DNA of 64,000 bases from CAZCPB01 sp044223975. Its GTDB lineage: Bacteria; Planctomycetota; Phycisphaerae; Phycisphaerales; UBA1924. The stretch covers positions 1-64,000 of the forward strand of contig JBGALI010000005.1 of assembly GCA_044223975.1 (NCBI GenBank), in the 5' to 3' direction. The notes beneath the pieces are model-generated. The model was not told the origin of the DNA, searched no databases, and saw only the letters and a list, made by a program, of their open reading frames with translations. Both the position numbers and the translations under genes were made by a program. Shown piece by piece: positions 32,826 to 42,318 of the stretch (the stretch's first letter is position 1; each line of letters begins with the position of its first letter).

Positions 32826-33566
32826 TCAGAGCTTCATGCGATTGAAGATGAACGACGGGATCGAGCGGATGATGAGCATGATCCAGCGCCAGAACCATGG
32901 GGTGTAGACGACGGGCTTGCGCCTGGCGATCGCCCGCTCGACATCACGCGCGATGCGCTCGGGCGAAGCGACCAGGAACATGCCCTTGAGGCCCCACGTC
33001 ATCGACGTGTCGACAAAGCCGGGCTTGATCGTGGTGACCGAAACGCCGACCTTGGAGAGCTTCACGCGCAGACCGTCCATCGCCGTGTTCAGCGCGGCCT
33101 TGGTCGAACCGTAGAAGTAGTTGCTCTGGCGGCCGCGGTCGCCCGCGACGGACGAGACGGCGCACACAAACCCGCCGGGGCGCGTGACGCGGTCGCCGAT
33201 GAGGCTCGCCAGTGCCGCGGCAGAGGCGTAGTTCACGTCGGACATCTGACGCACGAGCCCAGGATCCTTCTCGGCATCGGCCTGCTCGGCCATGAACCCC
33301 TGGCAGAGGATCACGCCGTCGATCGTGCCTCCCAGGGCGGCGATAGCGTGGTCGACGAACGCGGCGTGCGCACCAAAGTCAGTGACGTCCAGCGGCAGGG
33401 CCTCGACGATGGCGCCGGTGCGGAGGCGGACATCGGCGGCGAGCGCGAGCAGTTCATCCGGGTCGCGTGCGGCAAGGGCGAGCCGGTCGCCGGCGCGCCC
33501 GAAGCGCTCGGCGATGGCGCGGGCCATCGACGAAGTCGCGCCGATGATCAGGATGCTGCGGGGCAT
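32826..33566 (-). CDS. SDR oxidoreductase, DprE2-like
   Basis: A 246-residue short-chain dehydrogenase/reductase. The NAD(P) motif is IIGATSSMARAIAERFG at the N-terminus; the catalytic residues are Ser139 (VCAVSSVAGDRG), Tyr152 and Lys156 (FYGSTK). The ending WFWRWIMLIIRSIPSFIFNR, hydrophobic and basic, is the membrane-associated tail seen in DprE2-type enzymes, which reduce the keto intermediate of decaprenylphosphoryl-ribose to arabinose. The start at 33566 puts the Rossmann strand at residue 5. It is 70 bases before the GT-C-like gene on the same strand. The partner oxidase DprE1 is not in the window. Confidence 0.86.
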   Translation of the reverse strand: MPRSILIIGATSSMARAIAERFGRAGDRLALAARDPDELLALAADVRLRTGAIVEALPLDVTDFGAHAAFVDHAIAALGGTIDGVILCQGFMAEQADAEKDPGLVRQMSDVNYASAAALASLIGDRVTRPGGFVCAVSSVAGDRGRQSNYFYGSTKAALNTAMDGLRVKLSKVGVSVTTIKPGFVDTSMTWGLKGMFLVASPERIARDVERAIARRKPVVYTPWFWRWIMLIIRSIPSFIFNRMKL

Positions 33567-33637
33567 GCGGGCGGAAACCCTCCACGGCGCCGGATGGCGC
33601 CGGGCGGAGTGTACGGCGGGGGCGGCGTAGGGTGCGC

Positions 33638-34417
33638 TCAGTTGGCCCCGCGTCGGACGACCCACGCCATGGGGCAGAGCGAGCGGGTCAGGGCGTGCTC
33701 GGCGGCGTGCTGCTGGTCGAGGAACTCCTCGAGGAGCGTGGCCATGTGCGGGTGGGCGCGGGCGACGCGGCGTGCGTTGGCGACCAGGGCCCGGCGCGTG
33801 CGCCGCTTATGGGCCGGAGTGAAGGACTGCGCCAGCGCAATCTCGCGCACGACAGCGTCGCCGCGGCGCTCGATCACGCGGCGGGCTTCTTCGAGCGCGG
33901 GAACGGCGCGGAACGCGGCAGCACGGACGCCGGGAGCGCGAACCGCATCATCGAGGAGGTACACGCCCCCCGGTCGAGTCCAACGGCGGAGCAGGCTCGC
34001 GGCACGCCCGGCGCCGAGGAGGCCGACCATGATGGCGCCATCGAAGAGTGCATCGGGCGCCAGGGGCGGGCTGCGAACATCGCCCACGATGAACGCGCAC
34101 CGGCGCGCCGTGGCGTGGCGGCGGGACAGCGTGCGTGCCTGCTCAAGAAACGGCGCGTATGCATCCACGCCGACGACGCGGCAGCCGGTGCGAGCGGCAA
34201 GCGCCACGGCCAGCGCGCCCTTGCCGCAGGCCAGGTCCAGCACGCGCGAGCGCGGTCCGATGCCCGCGCGGGCGAAAGCGGTGACGAGGCGCTGTGGGCG
34301 GCTGCCCAGGGATGTGAATCCGCGGAAGAGGTCGGGGAGGAAGGGGGCAAGGCGCCGCGGAACGCCGAGGGAAGCGGTAACGGAGTGCAGCGCGTCAGTT
34401 TCTGCTGTGTTCGGCAC
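33638..34417 (-). CDS. class I SAM-dependent methyltransferase
   Basis: A 259-residue protein with the class I methyltransferase motif I VLDLACGKGALAVALAARTG, the acidic motif after strand 2 (VVGVDAYAPFLEQA), motif post-I FIVGDVRSPPL and the later strand VYLLDDAVRAPG. The substrate cannot be told from sequence. It lies 71 bases upstream of the SDR gene on the same strand and could belong to the same transcript, perhaps modifying the product of the glycolipid cluster; that is inference. Its C-terminal half is Arg/Ala-rich and probably helical. Confidence 0.82.
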   Translation of the reverse strand: MPNTAETDALHSVTASLGVPRRLAPFLPDLFRGFTSLGSRPQRLVTAFARAGIGPRSRVLDLACGKGALAVALAARTGCRVVGVDAYAPFLEQARTLSRRHATARRCAFIVGDVRSPPLAPDALFDGAIMVGLLGAGRAASLLRRWTRPGGVYLLDDAVRAPGVRAAAFRAVPALEEARRVIERRGDAVVREIALAQSFTPAHKRRTRRALVANARRVARAHPHMATLLEEFLDQQHAAEHALTRSLCPMAWVVRRGAN

Positions 34418-34435
34418 GCGCGGAGGATATCGCCC

Positions 34436-34687
34436 TCACGCCCTCTTGCTCTGTGGGATCGTGCATGCCCGCTCGATCCGCTCGGGGGTTGATCGCGCGG
34501 CTCGCCCGAGTTGCCAGCCGCACACGGCCATGCCCGCCATAAGCCCGTTCATCGCCGCGATCATCCAACTCGAAGCAGTAAACACCTGTATGTAGGAAAT
34601 GAAAAGAAGAATCGCAATGGCGCCAATGTAAAGAACAACGCTTGCGTACCTCGCGGTGTGGCGAAGTCGGTCCATGTGCTCAGGCAT
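34436..34687 (-). CDS. small two-helix membrane protein, hypothetical
   Basis: An 83-residue protein with two hydrophobic helices (ASVVLYIGAIAILLFISYIQ and IAAMNGLMAGMAVCGWQLG) and a basic C-terminal tail. The ATG at 34687 follows GGAG at a proper distance; an ATG six codons earlier lacks one. I do not recognise the family. It lies 18 bases upstream of the methyltransferase gene on the same strand, so it may be the first gene of the minus-strand unit that runs to 29568. Confidence 0.6.
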   Translation of the reverse strand: MPEHMDRLRHTARYASVVLYIGAIAILLFISYIQVFTASSWMIAAMNGLMAGMAVCGWQLGRAARSTPERIERACTIPQSKRA

Positions 34688-34778
34688 ACCGTTGCTCCTC
34701 GCCAAATAGTATGGTGGAGCATCAAGCCGTGCGCGCAGCGTCTCTGCCGTGCGGCCTGCCTATGTGTTCATCAGCCGC

Positions 34779-37565
34779 TCAGCACCCCGCCTCGAACGCG
34801 GCGGAGAAGCTGTCAAAGTCATCCCCGTTGACGAAGCCGCTGTTGTCGACGTCGGCGGTGCATTCGCCGAACTCGAAGGCGGCGACGAAGTCGTCGAAGT
34901 CGACGCCGTTCACGAAGCCGTCCAAGTTGAAGTCGGCGTAGCACTTGGTGCAGTTGACGAGCAGGACTTTCACGTCGTCGATCCCGGCCTCGACGGTGGA
35001 GGCGTTGCCGGTGTCGTTGGCGGTGAAGCGGACCTTCATGGTCGAGGTCAGGGGCAGGAGCGAGCCCAGGCGCATCTGGCGGTACTTCCAGCCTCCGGCG
35101 GCGTCGGTGGTGGGGCCGACGGTCTCGACGTTGACCCACGTGTTGCCGTTGTCGTTGGACGCGAGCACGGCCATGGTGTCGGAGTTGGGGTTGTTGCCGA
35201 AGTTGTTGCTGAACCAGCGGGCGTAGCAGAAGTAGGCGTCATCGGCGCCGGTGGCATCGAAGGCGGGGGAGGTGAGCGAGACGCTGCCGCCGTCGATGTC
35301 AAAGTCCCCGGCGCGGTTGTCGGTGACGAAGCACTTCCCTGAGCCGTCGTAGTCGGCGGTGGGGTCGCCGCGGTTGTTGTTGACGGGGATCGCGCGCTGC
35401 CAGTCGCCGGTGGTGACGCCGGCGGTCTTGGACGTGGTCCACCCCTTGTCGGACTCGAAGTCGTCGCAGAAGGCGGTCTTGATGGAGGCGCCGGAGATGG
35501 CGGTGTAGTACGCGGAGGTCGGGGCGCCCGTGGGGTTGTAGTTGATGCCGGTGGTGGTGCCGGTCGAGAAGTAATACCGGAGCTTGGTGCCGCAGGGCGT
35601 CGCCGGGAAGATGACCTTGTAGTAATTGGGTGAGATCTGGATCATGTCGGACTGGGTGTACGTGCCGTTGTCGTCGTTGTCGAGGAAGAACTGCCCGGTG
35701 GTCTGGATCGGCGTGGTGTTGCCGGAGCCGATGACCTGCACCGTGAACGCGAGGCCGCCGGCCGGGGAGATCCGGGTGGGACGGCCCTGGGGGAACACGA
35801 ACGAGAGCGTGTTGAGGACCGGCGCGGGCATGCCGTGCGCCGAGAAGCCCTGGTTGATCTGGGCGTAGTGCGGCGTGCCGTTGCCGATGCTCGAGTCGTC
35901 GTCGTCGAGCGTGAGGAAGTCGATGGTGACCTGGGGCGTGATGAGCTCGCCGGTGTGGAGCTTGATCGAGTTCACGGCGATGGCGGAGAGGATCTCGCGG
36001 TACGTGGAGGGGTTGATGGCGGCGATGGCGTTGCGCGTGCTCCAAACGGCGCCGGTCAGAAGCTGGCCGCAGGTGTGGATCTCGCTGCCGCAACTCGAGC
36101 AGTTCGCGGCCGAGTACTGGCAGGTGTTGGCGCCCTCGCGCATGGGCGAGGCGCAGTTGCCGTAGAACCCAAAGCCGAACCCCGACTCGTCGGAGATGAG
36201 CATGGCCATCATGTCGGCCGCGCCCTCGCCGTACGCGCCCTGGCCCGAGCCGGCCGAGGCGACGAGGTGGTGGGTGTACTCGTGCTGGACGATGGCGCTG
36301 TACGCCGACGAGGGGCAGGCGCCGCCGGCGGGGAAGAAGTTGATCGACACGCCGTCGTAGAAGGCGTTGCACAGCCCGCCGACGTTGATGTTGATCTTGA
36401 AGTCTGTCTGGGTGGTGATGGTGGGGAAGTTGGGGCTGTACTTGAGGGCAAAGTCGCGGGCGACGTTGGCGTTGATGTACGCGTTGACGCCCGACAGTGC
36501 CGCGGGCACGGTGTTTGACTGGTTGTGCACGAACGCGGCCGGGCCGGGGGGCGCGAAATCGCCCGAGAGCAGCTCGGGATCGAGAGCGCCTGCCGCGACA
36601 TCGGAAACGCGGAACCACTTGCCGCGCACGCCACTGGTGAGCGTCGACAGCACCGACGAGGGGTAGACAAAGCCGCCGGCCGAGTCGGCGTAGATCGGGC
36701 CGGCGGGGCCGTTGATCTGGGCGTACGGCATGGGCGTGAGCACTTCGTTCGTGCAGATGTCGGCCTTGGTGGGCGGCGTGGCCATGCCCTTCACCGAGCC
36801 TGAGATGTCGGCGTGGCAGATGAGGCTCTCGCTCCAGAGCACCTTGCCCGTCGACGCGTCGGCGAGAATGAGCAGGCGGTCGTATCCGGGGAGCGCGGGG
36901 TTGCCCACGGTGCCCGTGAACTCGACCGCCAGGCGTGGCGTCGCGGCCGTGGAGTCAACGCCCGCCCAGATCACGATGCGCGGCGCGGTGAAGCCGCCGA
37001 TCCCCGGGAAGCGGAGCATCGCGTCGGTCAGCGCGCCGGCGATGTTGGGGTTCTCCGCCGCGGCGCGGCTGACCCGGAACGCGCCCAGGTCGCGGACCTC
37101 GGCCCGTGCGAGCACCAGCGGGAAGCCGGGATCGTTGCGCACCAGCAGTCGCAACTCGCCGCGGAACACGGGCACGCCGTCGCGCAGCTGGAGGTACGAG
37201 AGCAGGGTGAACTTCATCCGGCCCGTCTCGAGGTCGGGCATCATGGGGCGCTCGGTCACCCCGTCGGTCGCGAGCGTGCCCTCAACCAGCTCCGCGGCCG
37301 TGACGCCGAAGAGGCCGGAGTATGTGGCGCGGAAGGACTCGACGCTGGCGCGGGCGGTGGGACCGGTCGAGAACGCGCTGCCGTAGACCGACGTGATCCG
37401 CGACCCGGTGCGGTAGAACGACGCTTCGGGGTAGGCCTTGGAGAAGGCGTTCTCGGACTGGGCCGTGATAGAACGCAGCGGGCCGTCGGGCGGCGCGGCA
37501 AGAACCGGGCTCGCGATCGCCAGAAGGAGCCCCACGGGCGCCCACGATGTCCTGCGCATTCGCAT
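34779..37565 (-). CDS. secreted gluzincin-type metallopeptidase with GC-type dockerin end
   Basis: A 928-residue exported protein. Signal peptide: RRTSWAPVGLLLAIASPVLA. Residues ~30-250 look like an FTP/PepSY-type propeptide (SFRATYSGLFGVTAAELVEG). The zinc site is HEYTHH (His428, Glu429, His432), with the likely third ligand in GEGAADMMAM ~15 residues on, as in M4/M36 peptidases. The C-terminal half has Ig-like and MAM/jelly-roll-like beta domains (FCDDFESDKGWTTSKTAGVT). The end is a tandem dockerin-like module (DFNLDGFVNGVDFDDFVAAF, NSGFVNGDDFDSF) finishing AGC. GGAGAGAGG lies just before the ATG at 37565. Confidence 0.88.
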   Translation of the reverse strand: MRMRRTSWAPVGLLLAIASPVLAAPPDGPLRSITAQSENAFSKAYPEASFYRTGSRITSVYGSAFSTGPTARASVESFRATYSGLFGVTAAELVEGTLATDGVTERPMMPDLETGRMKFTLLSYLQLRDGVPVFRGELRLLVRNDPGFPLVLARAEVRDLGAFRVSRAAAENPNIAGALTDAMLRFPGIGGFTAPRIVIWAGVDSTAATPRLAVEFTGTVGNPALPGYDRLLILADASTGKVLWSESLICHADISGSVKGMATPPTKADICTNEVLTPMPYAQINGPAGPIYADSAGGFVYPSSVLSTLTSGVRGKWFRVSDVAAGALDPELLSGDFAPPGPAAFVHNQSNTVPAALSGVNAYINANVARDFALKYSPNFPTITTQTDFKININVGGLCNAFYDGVSINFFPAGGACPSSAYSAIVQHEYTHHLVASAGSGQGAYGEGAADMMAMLISDESGFGFGFYGNCASPMREGANTCQYSAANCSSCGSEIHTCGQLLTGAVWSTRNAIAAINPSTYREILSAIAVNSIKLHTGELITPQVTIDFLTLDDDDSSIGNGTPHYAQINQGFSAHGMPAPVLNTLSFVFPQGRPTRISPAGGLAFTVQVIGSGNTTPIQTTGQFFLDNDDNGTYTQSDMIQISPNYYKVIFPATPCGTKLRYYFSTGTTTGINYNPTGAPTSAYYTAISGASIKTAFCDDFESDKGWTTSKTAGVTTGDWQRAIPVNNNRGDPTADYDGSGKCFVTDNRAGDFDIDGGSVSLTSPAFDATGADDAYFCYARWFSNNFGNNPNSDTMAVLASNDNGNTWVNVETVGPTTDAAGGWKYRQMRLGSLLPLTSTMKVRFTANDTGNASTVEAGIDDVKVLLVNCTKCYADFNLDGFVNGVDFDDFVAAFEFGECTADVDNSGFVNGDDFDSFSAAFEAGC

Positions 37566-37720
37566 GCCTCTCTCCACCTTCCCTCGCGTCATTGCGGGGC
37601 TCTGTTTCGTGCCGTGACCACCCATACCGCCGCCGCGTGCCGCGTGTTCCGCGCAATCCATGGACTGTGCGACCTTTGCGGCGCAGCGCTCCCCCTCCAA
37701 TAGAACCCATAGGCCGGGAG

Positions 37721-40609
37721 TCAGCAACCGTTTTCGAAGGCGATCGCAAAGGCGTCGAAGTCGTCGCCGTTGACAAACCCGTTCGCATCGAAGTCGGCGT
37801 CCACCAAACCATAGACGAACGCGTCGGTGAAGCTGTCGAAATCGATCCCGTTCACAAAGCCATCATGGTTGAAGTCTGCCGGGCACGGGGTTGGCATCAG
37901 GAAGTCGAGCGAGCGAAGGGAGTTATCGATCGTGGCGTCGGTCTGGTGGGTTTCGTCGATGAGCCCGCCGAACCAATCCATGGCGGGCATGGCGACGCCC
38001 TCTGGCTGGGCGCAGAGCCCGACACTGGAAAGGGTGATCGGCCCCACGTTGTCGATCGATCCGCCCGCGATCTCTGACCCCCCCAGCGAGGCCCGCACGG
38101 TCAGCCGCTGCATGGCCGCATCACAGGAGATGCCCAGCAGCAGGGGCGATCCGGTGGAGTAATAGATGGAAGGGATGACGACCTGCCTGTTCAGGTACGC
38201 GTCGCCGTGCCACACACGGATGTACATCGCGTTGCTCGTCACGTCGGCGAGCACTTCCACGCGGTTATCTCCCGAGGCGTCGGAGAGCACCGCGAGGGCC
38301 GACAAGGGATACCAGCCCGAAACGAACATGGAATCCCACGAGTCGGGCGGCACGGCGCCGGCCAGAAGCACGGTCCAATCGGCGGTGGGGGCGGGGAGGG
38401 TCACCACGGCGCGCTCATCGTCGCCGGCGGTCTGCGGCGCGGCCGGCACCGGCACCGAGCCGCCGATCGCAAGAGACTCTGCCGCGAGTTGGAAGGAGCC
38501 CGGGACCCATTGCCCGTTCGCCGGCGCGACGACGAGGTCGAGGCGCGAGGGATCCAGGTCCTGAAGCCAAGGCGCCAGATCGCAACTGAAGATCACCGGC
38601 GTCCACACGCCCGTGCCGGGAAGGAAGACCGAGGAGCTGAACGACGAGGTGATCTCACTCAAGGGGCCGAGCAACGGGTTGGATCGGCGCAGCGCAAACT
38701 GCACGCCGAGCGATCCCGAACTCCCCCCCTCGGCCGGCGTGTCGACGCGCACCCACAGGCGGAGGCGCACGACCCCGGCGTCCGGAGGCAGGCCGTCGGC
38801 AAGCGTGAACGTTCCAAGTTGTGCCGCGGGGGCGCCCGCGGGAACGCCGGTCACCACGCGGATGACCGGGCCTGCGCACGGTGCTGGATCGGTACCCGGC
38901 GACACGGTCACGCCGGGTGAAAGGCTCACAGGGACGAGTGCGTCCGTGCGCACGTAGTTCATCGCGCCGGGCGCCAGGCGGAGCGGGCGCTGCAGCCGCC
39001 ACGCGGGCAACGGCGTGCTGCGCACTCCCAGCAAGGTTCCCAAGCCGATCGAACCGGTGTACGCGCGCCCGTCGACGAGCGCCACGTTGGACTGTTCGTT
39101 CTCGCGGTGGGCCCAGAACTGGCCCCAGTTCACCCCGTCGGGACTGTAGAGAACGCGGGCGTTCAGCGAGTGCTCCCCCGAAGCATTGCCCGGGCCAAGC
39201 TGCGAGACGTACCCGTTGCCCTGCCAGCGCGGTTCGGAGGGTGCGATATGGAACGCAAGGTACCGTCCCACCGTCCCCGCCAGGTAGCCCGGCGGCTGGA
39301 TCCAGTTGGTCGGCACCGGCGCGTAGACGGGGGTGTACCGCACGTGCGAGGGGTCGTCCGCGAGCGACGACGTGACCCACATCGACTGGTTCACCTCGTC
39401 GGCGCCGGTGATGAACGTGCCGGGCACCGGACCGGGCGCGGCAGACACCCACTGGTTGCCCATGGCTCGCTGCCCGATCGGGGCGTTGGGCTCGACGATC
39501 GTGCCGTGGGCCTGCACGGGTGCGCTCCACGAGGTCGGCGCCGTGTAGTAGTTGAGGGCGCCCGGCGGGACTGTGGCGCCGGCGCGGTAGTCGGCCTCGT
39601 CGGCCAGCGTCCACGTGTAATCTGTGTTGTTGAACAGGCTGTCGCCGCGCGCGCCGATCGCGACCAGCCCGTGGGCGCCGAAGCGCGTCAGGGCCGCGGC
39701 GTGCGCGTGGGTGCCGGAATTGGTCTGCCAGAAGCGGCCGGGGAGCTCGACCGGCGCGCCGACCGACCAGTCTTCCGTCGTGGTGCCCGAGCGAGTGAGG
39801 GGGATCACGCAGTACAGCCCGCCGTCCTTGCACGGCTCGGCGCGGTAGTCGGCCGCCGCGAGCCACGCGCGAGTCGGCACCTGGCCCTCCTGCCCGGGCG
39901 CGAACCACGTCTGCATGGACCACGTGTTGCCGATGCGCGGCGAAACAGAACACTGGGTGAGCACGTCGGAGTACGCGACGCGGCGCCACCAGAACTGGCG
40001 CGGGCCCGAGAGGTCCGAGGCGCGGCAGCTGGCGAAGCCGATGCGGTTGGTGAAGAACCGCCCCTGATCGTCCCGGACCGCCACGTTGCACATCGCCACC
40101 GCGACGCCGTGGCAGACCACCGCCGCGCGGACCGTCCACGCCTCGTCCGGCGAGTTGTCGACCGACTCGCGGAGGAAGTCGGGCTGCCCGCCCTTGGCGG
40201 CGTTGGGCGTTGCGTCGCACTCAAAGGGCGGCAGGTCGCCGAGCACGACGCGCACGCGACCGAGGGTGTAGTTCATCACCACGAACATGGGCGTGGTGTT
40301 GTCGCTCGACACGCCCGCGCCCAGCAGGCTCACGTTGCCGTACCCCGCCGTGCCGGGCATGACCTGCACCAGGGGCGCGCCGCACAGGAGCGCCGGCTCG
40401 CCGAACCGCGCGGTGTCGGGCGCGACGGGGTTGCCCTGCGCATCGGTCGTGGCGCTGGCGCGGGAGAACGTGAACGTCAGACCCGGATCAACGACGCGAC
40501 GGCCGTCGAAGAGAAACCGGCGGGCCACCCCGTCCCCGGCGGCCGCGGGAGCGCACGAGACCGCCGCGGCCAGCGCACAGCACAATCGCCGGTACTTCAC
40601 GGGAATCAT
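37721..40609 (-). CDS. large secreted protein of unknown function, GC-type dockerin end
   Basis: A 962-residue exported protein. The start at 40609 gives the signal peptide MIPVKYRRLCCALAAAVSCA|P; upstream in-frame codons are low-complexity. The body has BNR/sialidase-like phrases (ARVLYSPDGVNWGQFWAHRE, SNVALVDGRAYTGSIGLGTL), so a beta-propeller in the first ~550 residues is likely. A second beta-sandwich (FTLADGLPPDAGVVRLRLWV) and a LamG-like region follow. The end carries a tandem dockerin-like module (DFNHDGFVNGIDFDSFTDAF, DANGFVNGDDFDAF) finishing NGC. No catalytic motif is recognised. It diverges from rho. Confidence 0.78.
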   Translation of the reverse strand: MIPVKYRRLCCALAAAVSCAPAAAGDGVARRFLFDGRRVVDPGLTFTFSRASATTDAQGNPVAPDTARFGEPALLCGAPLVQVMPGTAGYGNVSLLGAGVSSDNTTPMFVVMNYTLGRVRVVLGDLPPFECDATPNAAKGGQPDFLRESVDNSPDEAWTVRAAVVCHGVAVAMCNVAVRDDQGRFFTNRIGFASCRASDLSGPRQFWWRRVAYSDVLTQCSVSPRIGNTWSMQTWFAPGQEGQVPTRAWLAAADYRAEPCKDGGLYCVIPLTRSGTTTEDWSVGAPVELPGRFWQTNSGTHAHAAALTRFGAHGLVAIGARGDSLFNNTDYTWTLADEADYRAGATVPPGALNYYTAPTSWSAPVQAHGTIVEPNAPIGQRAMGNQWVSAAPGPVPGTFITGADEVNQSMWVTSSLADDPSHVRYTPVYAPVPTNWIQPPGYLAGTVGRYLAFHIAPSEPRWQGNGYVSQLGPGNASGEHSLNARVLYSPDGVNWGQFWAHRENEQSNVALVDGRAYTGSIGLGTLLGVRSTPLPAWRLQRPLRLAPGAMNYVRTDALVPVSLSPGVTVSPGTDPAPCAGPVIRVVTGVPAGAPAAQLGTFTLADGLPPDAGVVRLRLWVRVDTPAEGGSSGSLGVQFALRRSNPLLGPLSEITSSFSSSVFLPGTGVWTPVIFSCDLAPWLQDLDPSRLDLVVAPANGQWVPGSFQLAAESLAIGGSVPVPAAPQTAGDDERAVVTLPAPTADWTVLLAGAVPPDSWDSMFVSGWYPLSALAVLSDASGDNRVEVLADVTSNAMYIRVWHGDAYLNRQVVIPSIYYSTGSPLLLGISCDAAMQRLTVRASLGGSEIAGGSIDNVGPITLSSVGLCAQPEGVAMPAMDWFGGLIDETHQTDATIDNSLRSLDFLMPTPCPADFNHDGFVNGIDFDSFTDAFVYGLVDADFDANGFVNGDDFDAFAIAFENGC

Positions 40610-41084
40610 CGTGTGGTCGTGATCCTCTTGTGCAAGTCTAAACCATGGGTGAAACGCACGCCAGAAAAACCGCACGGGCGCGTTCTCGGGCGTGTGCAAG
40701 GCCTTACGCACGCCACGGCGCTCCAGCCGTGAGAATCGGGTGGTGCCGAATCCTGCTTGACTTTGTGCCCCGGTTCGGCTCATATCTTGGGTGCGGGGAG
40801 CCTTGGGCGGGCGGTTTTCAGCCCGCAGGGCGCTCCGAAGCCACGATCGTTCAGACTGGGGTCGAGCAAGGAAGTACGACACCCGCGCACCGGCCGCCGG
40901 GGGGGTCTGCGCCATTCCACGATTCACGAGCTTTCGCGGTTCTGGCTCTTGCCGGACACCGTCATTCAGAGTTGGTGCGTTCGCCCGCTCCGCAATACGC
41001 GGGACGAACGCGGCGGATCAATCCGGAAACAAGCGTGGCGCCGCGGCGGGGATCGCCGGGCGTTCGTCCATGCTTTAGGTCCGG
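40610..41084. other. long leader region of rho, no gene
   Basis: These 475 bases between the divergent unknown secreted protein and rho hold no credible gene; the open frames are short and compositionally biased. TTGACT at 40757-40762 followed by CATATCTT is a possible promoter for rho, which would give a leader of about 290 bases. An in-frame TAG at 41076 blocks any N-terminal extension of Rho. Confidence 0.4.
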
Positions 41085-42194
41085 GTGCTGGAGCGAGCTG
41101 TGGGTGTACAAGGCAGGGCACGGCGCCGCCGCCGCTGGCACGGGCAGGGGCAGGGGCAAGGCGGCCAACCACAACGCTTCGGGCCAGGAGGCCCGGGGCC
41201 GGGTGGTTCTTTCAACGGCTCCCCGAACGCGCCGTCGTCGACGGTCCCCGGCCTTGAGGGCTTCGAGCCCGCGCCGGGCACGCGCCTCAAGCCGTTCGAA
41301 GAACTGACGAGCATCGATCCCCAGCCGCGCCTCACGCTCGAGTACCCCGGCTGCCCGCCCTCCTGCCGCCTGATCGACCTGTTCTGCCCCATCGGGCGCG
41401 GCCAGCGCGGCCTGATCGTCTCGCCCCCAAAGGCGGGCAAGACGACGCTCCTCAAGGACATCGCCACCGGAATCCTGCGCAACCACGCCGAGCTCGACGT
41501 GGTCGTGCTGCTCGTCGACGAGCGCCCGGAGGAAGTGACGGATTTCAAGCGCACCTTCGCGGCCGGCGGCGCGGCCGGTGGCGGAACGCTGTGGAAGGCC
41601 GAGCGCTGCCGCGTGGTGGCCAGCAGCAACGACCACGGCGTCGAGCGTCACATCGCCGTCGCGATCCAGACGATCGAACGCTGCAAGATGATGGTCGAGG
41701 CCGGGCGCCACATCGTCGTCGTGCTCGACTCGCTCACGCGCGTCGGGCGCGCGTTCAACCAGAGCCGCAAGCACGCCTCCAGCGGCAGGACCATGACCGG
41801 CGGCCTGGACTCGCGCGCCCTGGAGGTGCCCAAGCAGCTCTTCGGCTCGGCCCGCAACACCGAGGAGGCCGGCTCGCTGACCATCATCGCCAGCTGCCTC
41901 GTGGACACCGGCAGCCAGGCCGACCAGATCATCTTCGAGGAGTTCAAGGGCACCGGCAACATGGAGCTGATCCTCGACCGCAAAATCAGCGAGCAGCGCC
42001 TGTTCCCGGCCATCAACCTCGCCGCCAGCGGCACGCGCAAAGAGCACCTGCTCATGGACGAGGCCGAGCTTAAGACCATGACGGCCTTGCGCCGGCGCCT
42101 GCTCGCCATGCCGCCGCCGGTTCAGGTCGAACAGCTCCTCAACGCCCTCAAGCGATTTCCCACCAACGCGGCCTTGGTCGGCAGCGCGGCGTAG
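41085..42194 (+). CDS. rho: transcription termination factor Rho lacking the N-terminal RNA-binding domain
   Basis: A hexameric RNA-dependent ATPase that ends transcription. The ATPase core is complete: SPPKAGKTTLLKDIA (Walker A, 113-121), VVVLLVDERPEEVTDF, the DSLTRVGRAFN motif, the Q-loop/R-loop segment TGGLDSRALEVPKQLFGSAR and the end FEEFKGTGNMELILDRKISE and PAIN. It is 369 residues, against ~419 in E. coli, where Walker A sits near residue 179. The whole N-terminal OB-fold that holds C-rich RNA is replaced by about 60 residues of Arg, Gly, Gln and Pro. The GTG at 41085 is the earliest start because TAG lies nine bases upstream. Termination needs another RNA contact or partner, an inference. 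Confidence 0.93.
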   Translation: MLERAVGVQGRARRRRRWHGQGQGQGGQPQRFGPGGPGPGGSFNGSPNAPSSTVPGLEGFEPAPGTRLKPFEELTSIDPQPRLTLEYPGCPPSCRLIDLFCPIGRGQRGLIVSPPKAGKTTLLKDIATGILRNHAELDVVVLLVDERPEEVTDFKRTFAAGGAAGGGTLWKAERCRVVASSNDHGVERHIAVAIQTIERCKMMVEAGRHIVVVLDSLTRVGRAFNQSRKHASSGRTMTGGLDSRALEVPKQLFGSARNTEEAGSLTIIASCLVDTGSQADQIIFEEFKGTGNMELILDRKISEQRLFPAINLAASGTRKEHLLMDEAELKTMTALRRRLLAMPPPVQVEQLLNALKRFPTNAALVGSAA

Positions 42195-42318
42195 GCCCAT
42201 GCTCGATCTCCCCGCGCCGGACCTCGGGGCCCTGCTTGCGCCCGAACATCGCGCAAATTGCGGGGTCTGATCCTGATTTTGTGACGCCGCCCGCCAAAGT
42301 TCGTGGTACATCTTGGGT

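Noticed and set aside
40645..41307. Upstream open frame as a possible missing N-terminus of Rho
   Set aside because: It is in another frame and its translation shows no OB-fold or Rho_N-like sequence; an in-frame TAG separates Rho from any upstream codons.
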